Assembly (NCBI RefSeq): GCF_019649055.1
Contig: NW_026570426.1
Location: forward strand, 83,296 to 147,295
DNA length: 64,000 bases
From: Paramacrobiotus metropolitanus
Lineage: Eukaryota > Tardigrada > Eutardigrada > Parachela > Macrobiotidae
Direction: 5' to 3'
The number at the start of each line of letters is the position of its first letter. Positions within the stretch are counted from its first letter, which is position 1. The notes under the pieces are model-generated. The model did no database searches. It was not told the DNA's origin and worked only from the letters and a program-made list of their open reading frames with translations. The position numbers and the translations under genes were made by a program. Positions 45,089 through 54,510 of this stretch are shown one piece after another.

Positions 45089-45890
45089 GCGCTGAAATCG
45101 TCTCCCTGCTGAGGGAAACTTCAGAAGCGGCAGTAAAGGCATGGTTGAACGAAAAGCCGGAAAAGAATTCCAAAAGAGGCGCAGTCAACATCACCGTAAA
45201 CACGTTCTGTACGGGAAAGCCGGCTGCTGGAGACGCGATGCCAATAACACTGCTGGGAGAGAGCTGGCAATTGATTAATGACGGTGAGATTTCAAACTTA
45301 GTTTCAAAACAGTAGCGCAATAATGCTACGGCAGAACTACATCCTTTTTGCAGAAGCAACCCGGCAGAGCCATGATCCAGCACAACTGAAATGTCATATT
45401 GCCAACCGAGCAATTTACAAGCGTCTTCTTCAAGGACGGAAGTGTTCAGAAGTAGCTACCGATAATCAGGTAGTTATGATTTGGTCGAAAACAATTATTT
45501 AAAAACTTACGGTATTATTTTGTGTCGTTCGAGTAGAAGTGTAGAATTTAATGTGAATTTCAGAGTTCTGGTGGCAATAAAGGAAATGAGCGGTCATCGT
45601 CGGTCGAGGATGCAGAGCAGAGTCGGAAGCGACCCCAGTCGCCGGATCCGACCCTCCAGGGTCCCGAGACAGATGCTGGAGATGTGTCCGCTGTCAGCGG
45701 AAGCACTCCTGCCGAAGAGGTGGTAACCGCTTACGGTCATCCGGCGCCTGGGTTCGATATTGCAAACGAGTTCGTGCAAGAAGACGTTGTTGCTGCTACA
45801 GCGGCCGCCGCGAAGAAAAAGCGCCGCTGCACGAAGCCGCCAACTGCTGAAAGCGGAAGGGTTTTGCGATCAAAATCATCGAAAGTTTAA
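45089..45890 (+). CDS. Accessory gene of the KDZ-like element, unknown function, basic NLS-like tail
   Basis: Three exons with consistent phases: about 45089-45283 (AEIVSLLRETSEAAVKAWLN ... GESWQLINDG, donor GTGAGA); 45354-45469 (TRQSHDPAQLKCHIANRAIY, donor GTAGTT); 45564-45890 (Ser/Glu-rich, then AAAAKKKRRCTK and a stop after RSKSSKV). An in-frame stop precedes the first exon, so a start exon upstream must exist but was not located. The product is about 210 residues or more, hydrophilic, with a KKKRR nuclear-localisation-like cluster. I do not recognise the family. Its position between two transposase genes inside the element suggests a role in transposition or in handling host chromatin, but that is inference. 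Confidence 0.5.
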
Positions 45891-46485
45891 TTATTAACAA
45901 GCTGTTTTTCGTCCATTGTTGAAGTTTGAGTTTACACATCCCCAAGCAAACAAATTGTTAGAAAGTTTTAACCAGCTATGGTTGCTAATGAACCCTTCTT
46001 AATGTATATTTATTTTAACATACAAGCACGTCATAAGACCTTCAATGACAATAATGATTATGGGTGTTTTTCAGTGTTTAAAATTTATCACCTTAACGAG
46101 TGTAAACCTGCGGAAGTATACTGATCTTGGCTGCTGCTTAATAAAAAGGCAACATTTCTGTTTATTTCAGTGAAAACAATGCAAACGAAGGGAACGAAAA
46201 AGAACGCAGGAATTAAGGAGTAAAAACAATAAACAACATACAAAATGAACAAAACAAAGTACAAAAATGAAAAAATAAAAAAGCAAGTAATAATGCAGTT
46301 TGTGTGCACTACGTCGCAACAATGCACACCGCACTTTCAACGACGAAAATAGCATGGGGTGCACCCTTTCGCCTTGTAGCGAAGATATAACAAAATTTTG
46401 CCACAATCTACATAAAAATTAAGGAGGTAGATGCGGTTTCTGTACGCCATATTAGTTGAAGATCAGCGTTTGTTATAAGTAAAAC

Positions 46486-48579
46486 ATGTCCGACAAGAAA
46501 ACCTTGTTTATACTAAACAATGGTTTTGATATCGCGCGGAAGACTGCTCGAGCACTGCACATGTGGCCGGAGCTCAGTCCCAAGTTTCCCGCCATTTGGA
46601 AGGTTTGTGATGTTTCGGTATATATATAATTACTAACGACGTTGTTGGTTTGCGTTTATCTTGCAGAAAATAACGACACATTTGAACTGCAACGAATCCA
46701 CTCTACTGCGAGTTGTAAAGGAGTTGAGGGCCCTTCCCGAAGTATTTGAAATGTTCGCACGGAAAACCATCGATCCTGTTATTCTTCTACCGCCCACTGA
46801 CAAGTGTTTGGTCGACGATTGCTGTCAAATCCGAAACACCAGGAACGGCCAACACGGAAACCCTTCTCTCTACACGCATCATGACCCTTCAGATTTAGTT
46901 AGAAAAATATAGATATTTTTTTGACTACGGCTATAAAATGTGCAACTATTTTTGTAGTGTACTGTCAGCGACATCGATGGCACGCATATAAAGTGCTGGA
47001 AGTTCAACCTCCGTTGCCGCTCCTGCAAGAGCTACTACCGCTACTCAACGTTCTTTCACTCGGAAAAAGAAAAATTTTTCTTGTAGGAGAACCCGAGACC
47101 TTTTGTGGAAATTTCCCGTGAATGGTGTTGCACAAGGCGGCTCTGTGCTTTGATAAAAACCGACATGTGAGATATGACACACCGACGCTAAACTAACTGT
47201 GTAAATTTAATTACAGTTCACAATTGGTTTAATGTTTTATTTCAGGTACTTCAAACAGTGCAGCTTTCAGGCATTTTCGTCTTGTGTCAAAAACGCGTTC
47301 GAATTGCTGAGGGTATGAGCTTTGCTGCTTTGGGATACATTCAGGATATATGAAATGTGTACTGTAAAGAGCTTTGTAGATTACAACCGGAAGCAATTGG
47401 CCGAAGCATTCTTTAAATACCACATTGAGCAGTATTTGCGAAGTCTTGGAAAGCTGAGTACTGGATTTACTGCTGAAAATGACTGGGACGAAGCGCTGAC
47501 AGAGCTGAATAAAATTCTCAGTAAGGAATTACTGCCACATGTACACCACGCGCTCTGCATAGCAAAAGGCTGCAGGGACGTTGTAGCAATGGATGGGAAC
47601 TGGAAATTCAGTCACGTCATCTGTTCCTTTCAGATCAAGGTTAGTCTTAACGCAAAATGAATGCTCCTGTAATAATTAACGCTAAAAATAATAATTTTTT
47701 CAGAAAACTCATCCCAAATTTCCGCTACTTAAATTTCCTTGCCAATGTACGGAAGAGCCGTTGCCTGGATTCTTGTATTGCAAAGCGCACCTGGTAATTG
47801 CGGAAAAAGAAGGTCTACCCGTTACTGCTAAGGCTGAGAAAACGGCGAGGCTTCCCGAAGCGGCTTTGATTGCGGCGGAAAGCGAAAGCGACACCAGCGA
47901 AATATTCAGTGCACCTCTGACTTGCAAGAAGAACTTGGGTTTGCATAAATACCTTAAATCGCGATCACGGGGATGGCTATTTTTTGTAACTGCTGGGGGC
48001 ATCATCAAAATGTTCCGACCGTTATATGTGTAAGTCTCAGGTTTTACAAAAGATATTGCTCCTAATGGAACAGGTTACTGTTGCAGGCCTGAATCATCGT
48101 CGCAAGTGTTTTTCCATACTGCTGAATATCTGCTTAAAGAGTTATCCACACGAGACCCGGCAGAGTGTTCGAAATTTACTTTATGCTATGATGACATGTG
48201 CTACTTAAACGCCCTTCGACAAGCAGCGAAAAAGTTGCCATATCCGGAACCTTATTCACAGATGTGGTTCCAAATTCAAAAAGTGATCGACAGATTTCAT
48301 ATGCGGAACCACAAGCCGGAGTGCTTTAAAAACTATAATGCTGACGAAGTGCTGGCAGCGATACATGGAGCTGAGACATCCATCAACACGGAATCTGCAG
48401 AACAAGTATTTTCTCAGCTGCGTAATCTGAAAGCTTCGCTGTTTGTCGTGGGAAAGAGAAGACAAGAATTCTTTTTGCATGTTATAAGCAGAATGCATAA
48501 TTGCCGCGTGGAGAAGTCGATGTCAAAAGGTACTTTTCCGATACATTTCAACGGGCGCAGACGTTGTAATACTATTTAG
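46486..48579 (+). CDS. KDZ-family transposase, seven exons, one in-frame TAG
   Basis: Exons 46486-46602, 46667-46897, 46958-47166, 47246-47312, 47370-47639, 47704-48029 and 48087-48579 join with matching phases to about 570 codons. A Cys cluster (CTVSD ... CWKFNLRCRSCKSYY) resembles the CxC modules linked to KDZ transposases. The catalytic core shows VVAMDGNWKFSHVIC (first Asp), a conserved SRSRGWLFFVTAGGIIKMF block, CYDDMCYLN (second Asp), IDRFHMRNH and NTESAEQVFSQL (Glu). It would cut and paste the 7.7-kb element. A TAG (47084-47086) interrupts exon 3 after HSEKEKFFL, with the same frame continuing as ENPRPFVEISREWCC, so this copy may be inactive, edited, or have an unrecognised splice. Family assignment is by motif and fits the 8-bp TSD. 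Confidence 0.75.
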
Positions 48580-48739
48580 CGATTTTCCGATGCAAAAGAA
48601 TTTTGTTTGTCGTGGAAAAGTTGCGCATGCTTTCTCTTCGGTTTACTAATGAGTGATTGTTGAGTTACTTTTGTTGAGTACTTTAGTTAGCAAAATGACA
48701 ATAATATGGTAAACAATAAACCGATAAAAATTGCGGTGT

Positions 48740-49330
48740 TCCATGAAGAGCAGTTACAAACAGCGGCTAACAGCGAAGAACAGTTAGGAACAGCGATTAA
48801 CAGCAAAGTAGAGTTACAAACATTGGCTAACAGCGAAGAACAGTTAGAAACAGCGGTTAACAGCGAAGTACAGTTAAAACAGCGAAGAACAGCTAGAAAC
48901 AGCGTAGAACAGCGAAGAACAGTTACAAACAGCGGCTAACAGCGAAGAACAGTTAGAAACAGCGAAGAACAGTTAGAAACAGCGGTTAACAGCGAAGAAC
49001 AGTTAGAAACAGCGGCTAACAGCGAAGAACATTTAGAAACAGCGATTAACAGCGAAGTGCTGTTAGAAACAGCGGTTAACAGCGAAGAACAGTTAGACAC
49101 AGCGTAGAACAGCGAAGAACAGTTAGAAACAGCGATTAACAGCGAAGAACAGTTAGACACAGCGTAGAACAGCGAAGAACAGTTAGAAACAGCGATTAAC
49201 AGCGAAGAACAGTTAGACACAGCGTAGAAACAGCGAAGAACAGTTAGAAACAGCGATTAACAGCAAAGTACCGTTAGAAACAGCGGCTAGCAGCAAAGAA
49301 CAATTAGAAACAGTTCTAAACACCGGCGAA
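48740..49330. repeat. 30-bp minisatellite in the KDZ-like element
   Basis: About 20 copies of a unit near CAGTTAGAAACAGCGGTTAA plus CAGCGAAGAA, with variants (GGCTAA, GATTAA, GTAGAA). GTTAACAGC/CAGTTAG steps give partial dyad symmetry. Both strands stay open over long stretches because of composition. It lies between the transposase gene and the right subterminal repeats. Confidence 0.9.
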
Positions 49331-49639
49331 CGGTTGCAAACAGTCGTGTACATTGGTAAACAGTAGAAATAGTTGCACTATCGCTGTTGCATTGTTGTAC
49401 GTATCTGTCACTAATGTTCGGAAGTGTGCCTACCCTCTAGATTTACCGTACCCATAAGTCACTTCTTGAATTGTAGTGGCAATTTTCGCAAGTCTGCAGA
49501 CGTTCAAAACCGAAAAGCTGAAGCCTTCGATTTTCCTGGCTAAAACGCCCGACTGCAAGGAACGGAGGCCGTACATATCCATAAACAATACTTTAGCTTT
49601 CCATTAGTACCCGGCCCACGCCGTACAGAGCTGGCGTGA

Positions 49640-50095
49640 CGCGAGTGTCGGCAGGTATAAGTGCTGTTGGTTCGCTTGTGGTTCCATTGTGATTCCATGT
49701 GGTTCCATTGGTTCCATTGGTTCACGGGGTACAGCGGTAGTGGGACAGCGTGCATGCAAGTGAGAGTGCTGTTGGTTCGCTTGTGGTTCCATTGGTTCCA
49801 TTGGTTCACGGGGTACAGCGGTAGTGACAGCTTGCATGCAAGTGAGAGTGCTGTTGGTTCGCTTGTGGTTCCATTGGGGTTCCATGTGGTTCCATTGGTT
49901 CCATTGGTTCACGGGGTACAGCGGTAGCGACAGCTTGCATGCAAGTGAGAGTGCTGTTGGTTCGCTTGTGGTTCCATTGTGATTCCATGTGGTTCCATTG
50001 GTTCAACTGAATCCGTTTTACGTTAGCAGGCTTTTTGCTTGGTTCCATTGGTTCTGAACCCAGTGAACCGCTCGTGTCCTGGCTTATGGGTTCAT
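49640..50095. repeat. Right subterminal repeats (about 4 units, inverted relative to left)
   Basis: Units such as TGGTTCCATTGGTTCCATTG, GGTACAGCGGTAGTG and GCATGCAAGTGAGAGTGCTG are the reverse complement of those at 42482-42880. This symmetric arrangement supports the element boundaries. Confidence 0.8.
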
Positions 50096-50102
50096 TCCTA
50101 TG

Positions 50103-50131
50103 GAACCACTAATGTCCTAACTTGGACATTC
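50103..50131. repeat. Right conserved TIR block of the KDZ-like element
   Basis: Exact reverse complement of 42453-42481, ending GGACATTC, nine bases inside the right element boundary. Confidence 0.85.
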
Positions 50132-50140
50132 TATGGGAGA

Positions 50141-50148
50141 GGTTCGTC
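50141..50148. repeat. Right 8-bp target-site duplication
   Basis: GGTTCGTC, identical to 42431-42438. The host codons AGC TGT ATT TCT follow directly in frame. Confidence 0.85.
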
Positions 50149-51033
50149 AGCTGTATTTCTAAGCTTGATGCAAAATCAACCGCGGCCTTTGCGGATATAG
50201 AACGTCATCGCAACAATCTCAAGCATGAGCTGAACCAATGCAAGCAAGAAATCGATAGGCTTCAAAGCACAAGGGAGGAACTGGTAAAGGCTGAAAAGGA
50301 TCACGAAGGCGCTAGAGCTGATGCTAAAAAGAACGGCGGATATAACCGCGGAAAAAAGACCATTACAAAAGTAAAACTTGAGCCCGCAGATTTTCCTAGC
50401 ACCGTGTGTATGCGACATGACGACGGCGTATGCCACGAAGGCTGTGCACTAAACTATACGCCAAAGACAGGAGATAATACGTTTGCCGGTTGTGCCTGCA
50501 TTATGAAAAGCGGTGTCTGCGAAAAGTGTGGATGTGGACCCGGCCAGCATTATCACGAAAAGGTCAAGGCAGTTATAGTCACGGAATATGTGGATGATAT
50601 TATAGAGCAAATGCAGAAAGACTATAACGAAGCGATGGGACGTGCCAACAGTTATGCAAACGAAACCAAGAAATTGCTATCGCGCCACGATTTGGTGCAG
50701 GTTAAGCTGCAAGAAAAGCAGACTGCAGCCGAAAATTGTATTTCGGAGTTGCATAAAATTTGCGGTTCCTTTAACTTTACGGATGAATTTAGCGGAATTC
50801 TGGAGTGCATGGAAGCTAACGCTAAAACACTGAAGGATCCGGATAATAAAATTCAGGCGGATAAAATAATTGCAACTTTGAAAGAACTCATCAAGCGGCT
50901 GCAGCAACCAAATTTTGAGAAGCCTTTGGATGAACAGTACTACAACACTTTGCAAAGAAGTAGGTGTCAAATTCTTCACTTACAATTTTGCCTCGAGTAC
51001 TACTTACTACCCCATGATAAGAAGGCTGCATGA

Positions 51034-52309
51034 GGCGGATAGTTTCAAACAGTGTAAGCTGATTAGTTTTATCGATTACTCACTTTTACAGCTGTGACCG
51101 CCAATATATGCAAGCAACACAGCAGCGCAAACGCGTTGGGGATGTGAAATACGATGGAAAATACCACATATACGGAATTCCATTCGCGCCGTTTAAATGG
51201 CTACAGAAATTAACATACATAGTAGTTCTGTTACTTATTACTCCGTCGCGCAAGCGGATTTTGCATTGCAATTGATTTAACTCTTGATGATGATTGTGGT
51301 CCAGTTGCTATTTTTGCTGTTCCCAGTTATTGTGAAAGCCTCCATTTTAAACCTGCAAAAAAGCCACCGAGACGTGAAAAATGCATGAGATATTTTCATT
51401 TGCTAGCCAGAATTAGTATGTCCAGTATCCGTTCGTTCCGTTCCGTTCCTTTTATTCAAACTGGTTACCGTAGCTAGCCTAGTTAGTTAGGTAATACGTA
51501 GATACCGACTGTTAAACTTTAAGCGAATGTGTTTTTGGGGACATTTTCACTAAAATATTTGTTGATAAATGGTTCATGGTTGTATCGCAACGTCTTTATA
51601 CAGCATAGTGGGGGATTTACGATATCTGTATAATGTGCGTTGCCGTTGCTCTACTCTAGGAGCGCGTGAGGAACGAACGAATGAATGCTCATCCATTCCT
51701 TTCGCAGTCCTAGAGCAACGGCAATGGCATATGTATACGAATATGTGGCACAGATAGTGAATAAATTTGTCGAGCGAAACTAAGCGAAGGCCTTCTGTAT
51801 TCAAGACAACTGAAATTTTGTCTGTCCGTTGGTCACGCACTAATCTGTCGGTCGGTTACACAATAAAAATAGAAAATAAATGAATGTAATTAAATAAATC
51901 AAGAAGTTATAGTATAATAGTATTCATATTAATCGAGTGGAAGCTCGGCATCATTTAATGATTTGCAGCCTGGACAGTAGTAGGAGCTCGGTCAATCACT
52001 CATTTGCTACCGAGATGAAACTAAACCAAAACTACTCTAATCTGCAGGCTGAACATCTCGGCAACCGATGCTGCGGGCGCAAACGGTTCTCAGCACAGTG
52101 TTTATTGTTTGCAAATCAATTGAGAATGATGTAGACTGTTACAGAAAAGTGGTTCTGATTGAGCGAAAGCGAAGATTTTAGGTTAAGTATCCAATTTTTG
52201 ACACTACGTACGCACCGGGCGTTTTAATTAAGTAACTTACGATTGTTATCGCAGTCGGTGCAAGCGATTTGCTGTACATTCGTATGTGTTGACTACAGTT
52301 ACAGACGGA
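51034..52309. other. Intergenic stretch, contains a hairpin
   Basis: No gene seen downstream of the GTPase stop. The hairpin at 51640-51724 is the only structure noted. Confidence 0.4.
51640..51724. repeat. Imperfect hairpin, about 85 bp
   Basis: TTGCCGTTGCTCTA at the left pairs with TAGAGCAACGGCAA at the right. A TAGGA/TCCTA extension follows after a 3-base bulge, and the loop holds a smaller GGAAC/GAATG-type fold. It could be a small MITE or a precursor-like RNA hairpin. No further evidence. Confidence 0.5.
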
Positions 52310-54190
52310 TTAAGCTGCAGCGCAGACCGCAGTCGAGGAGGATTTGGCGGCGATAGCACAGTTAGAGACGGATCGAGCTGTAGCGCAAACCGCAGTCGAT
52401 GAGGAGTTGACGGCGATAGCGAGCCTTCAGTCATTCCTGGGAGAGCAGTTTCGCTATAGCGCGGACTTCATCGCCTGCCCCCGGGCCGCCGAAGAAGAAG
52501 ATCACGTGCAAGGGAACGGCCTCAGACGCTAAAACCACAGGTTTGGTGACAGTCCTTAACGCCGCTGCGCTCTGCTTCTTCATCTGGGTTGATCCGATGT
52601 TCTTACCGGCAACGAGAAGTTTGTCAAGCCGCACCCGAACAAGTTATGGTAACCGAATTATGACTCAGTACTTCTGATCAGTGCGTGAAAACATAACTCC
52701 CAAATCAACCCAAATAGCTAGGTTTTTGGTAGTTCAGACTAATACTTGTGACACACCAGAACTCGTTCAAATACATGTTGCACGGACATAAAAATATCAA
52801 CATATGCATTTCTAATTTAGTAAACGCACCCTATATTAAATCTGCCATCATTACCAGAAAATTATATCGATTAAGAAAAAGTGTCATTATGAGCGGCAAT
52901 TTAGAATATAAATAAAACAGTAAAACCTGCGTACACTGAACACCTGCGGTTCCAGCTTTTTCGTTCAATGTAGACGCCTGTTCAATGTACAGAACAGCTG
53001 CCCCTAAGGGGCCCGCCCCTGGGGGCAATGGTTCTGTGCACTAAAGCTGCTCCTGAGGGCGAACGGACGCCGCCTCAATGGGGACAACCCCGCTACCAAG
53101 ACTTTTTTATGCTTTTTTCGCGCATAACAAATCAAATCGTGTGGCGTTAAAGTTGGAACAAGGCTCAACAAGCGAATGGCTAGTGAACTCTGGTCCGTTG
53201 AGCGCTTTTCTTGTGTTTTTTCGCTCCCAAAACCAGATTCTGGCGCTTTGTTCATTTTCGAAAGGGCTAAATATTAGTAAATAATTAGCTTCGTTCTAGC
53301 TAATTTGTTCAATGTTCACTTTAGAGAGATGTTCAATATACGCGAGGTCCCCCCTGTGTTATAGTCTACGAGACGCGCCGGTTCCGTAATGACCGTTCAA
53401 TGTACACTAGTGTTCAATTTACGCGAGTGTTCAAAGTCGCAGGTTTTACTGTATTGTTATCAAGCGTGCATGTGACTAACCACTCTGCTATGTTTCTCGG
53501 TAACAACCACTTCCCCTATCGAGGACTCGCCGAACAGCTTCCACCCGAAACTGGGCTGATACCTTCGCAAATGCAGCGGCTCGTGTCAGTAAAGGTCACC
53601 GAGAAATCCGACGGCGTCTGTCCGACATGTCAACCGTTTGCTGTGGACGAGATGAAGATCATCTTGCCATGCTTTTACGGTGAGCTCCAGGGCTAACCAA
53701 GGAATATGAACGCCAAAATATTAAATACAGCCTGCGCCACCACGGGTGGTTGACTCTGTAAAGCGAGCAGACATGATAAGGCTATGACAGCATATGTTGG
53801 TTTTACGCTTACGCAAAAGAACATTTTTTGAATTGTTTTTGTGGATGGTTATAGAGGGCATCCGTCACTATTATCCGTCATTATTACAAAGTGCCAGAGC
53901 GCAATTTTCTAGAACATACATACCTGTACACTCTGCTACCGTACATTGTATTTTTCAGTTATTATGGAGCACTTGGTCAGCACAAGAGCCCAGTTGTATT
54001 AGCATTTCTACAATTTTTTTAGGTTGGCCATTCGACGTGCTTAACGAACTGGCTGACGACCTATTCGCGCAACTGTCTCGTATGCCGACTACCCGTTGAA
54101 ACCGAATCAACCGCGGAAGCCAATCCGAGCGACTTCAGTTCGCGCGCACTTCCTTCTGATTTCCAGAACTATTCAGCCGATACAGTGTGA
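52310..54190 (+). pseudogene. PA-TM-RING E3 ligase, decayed and rearranged copy 6
   Basis: The pieces are out of order. First comes a RING-1 5' half with a tandem ~65-bp duplication (52310-52531, ...AAEEEDHVQGNG then a stop). Next is a frameshifted TM exon matching that of copy 3 (52540-52650, LVTVLNAAALCFFIW). Then the RING-1 3' half (about 53500-53680, VCPTCQPFAVDEMKIILPCF, with Tyr instead of the fourth ligand His and one residue missing), and RING-2 (54023-54190, GHSTCLTNWLTTYSRN, CLVC, stop). The tail ESTAEANPSDF ... LPSDFQNYSADTV is closest to copy 3. Loss of the ligand, the stop and the scrambled order make it a pseudogene. A MITE (52918-53451) separates the halves. Confidence 0.75.
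52918..53451. mobile_element. MITE, 534 bp, ends CAGTAAAACCTGCG
   Basis: Terminal inverted repeats start CAGTAAAACCTGCG and extend, with mismatches, about 28 bases. The inner block TCCCCCCTGTGTTATAGTCT matches the Tigger/pogo-like element in copy 3. A TA duplication is not clear on the left side. No coding capacity. Confidence 0.7.
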
Positions 54191-54510
54191 CATCCGTGTA
54201 TAACCAAATATTGCAAATTACAATTGTACCGTATGCGAAAATTTCACTGATTTTGTGCCGCAACTAAATAATAATCCAGTCGATTTAGCTTTAATACGAT
54301 GCAAGCGTGCCTTCGATTAATAGACGCGTTTTGCCCGACCAAATATCAATATCGGCAAACCGAAATCGAAAGAGTGAAAACTACAGTCGCTTCTTTTCCA
54401 TCAAAATGCGCTGGTACATTTGACCATAATAGTTGCAAAAGTATTTATAGCCATAGTAGTGTAGTAGTAGTAGTATAGCCATAGTATAGTTTTCATAAGT
54501 CGTGAATTTT
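54191..54510. repeat. Duplicated flank shared with 22.5-22.8 kb, plus a TAG microsatellite
   Basis: AATATCGGCAAACCGAAA and AAAATGCGCTGGTACAT match the 3' flank of copy 3. A short (TAG)n tract lies at about 54445-54465. The homology stops near 54510, where the LTR element begins. Confidence 0.6.

Larger units (their letters stand above)
42439..50140 (+). mobile_element. KDZ/Zisupton-like DNA transposon (7.7 kb)
   Basis: Limits come from the 8-bp duplication GGTTCGTC and from terminal inverted repeats. The ends begin CTCTCC.../TCTCCC..., and a 29-bp block at 42453-42481 is repeated exactly inverted at 50103-50131 (GAATGTCCAAGTTAGGAC...). Inside the TIRs are about four ~105-bp subterminal repeats per end, in inverted orientation. 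Cargo includes a seven-exon KDZ-family transposase (+), a second KDZ transposase C-terminal fragment (-), a spliced gene of unknown function (+) and a 30-bp minisatellite. An 8-bp TSD fits what is known for Zisupton/KDZ elements and also hAT. It is inserted in the coding exon of a GTPase gene and looks recent. Confidence 0.85.
40434..51033 (+). pseudogene. AIG1/GIMAP-like GTPase gene, last exon split by a 7.7-kb transposon
   Basis: Exon 1 40434-40669 holds the P-loop (GETGSGKST). Exon 2 41905-42308 holds G3 (FIDTPGMSDSRG) and a degenerate G4 (VVLTSCDS). Exon 3 runs 42389-42438 and, after the inserted element, 50149-51033. Splice phases (2, then 1) agree. Removing the element and one 8-bp duplicate leaves one frame (...MAEINRFV then SCISKLD...), giving about 524 residues. 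The C-terminal half is coiled-coil, with a conserved Cys/His module (VCMRHDD, CHEGC, CEKCGCGPGQHYH). This is the layout of an animal family of P-loop GTPases related to AIG1/GIMAP, often linked to immunity or vesicles; its exact role is unknown. As it stands the gene would be truncated soon after the G domain. An allele without the insertion may exist. Confidence 0.85.

Noticed and set aside
45069-45413. Minus-strand hydrophobic 114-residue protein
   Set aside because: It is the antisense shadow of two + strand exons with phase-consistent splice sites.
48706-49220. Glu/Asn-rich and Ser/Cys-rich repeat proteins on both strands
   Set aside because: Product of the 30-bp minisatellite; both strands are open because the unit length is a multiple of three and lacks stops.
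48740-49330. CRISPR-like regular repeats
   Set aside because: Units are directly adjacent with no spacers, and the context is a eukaryotic transposon.
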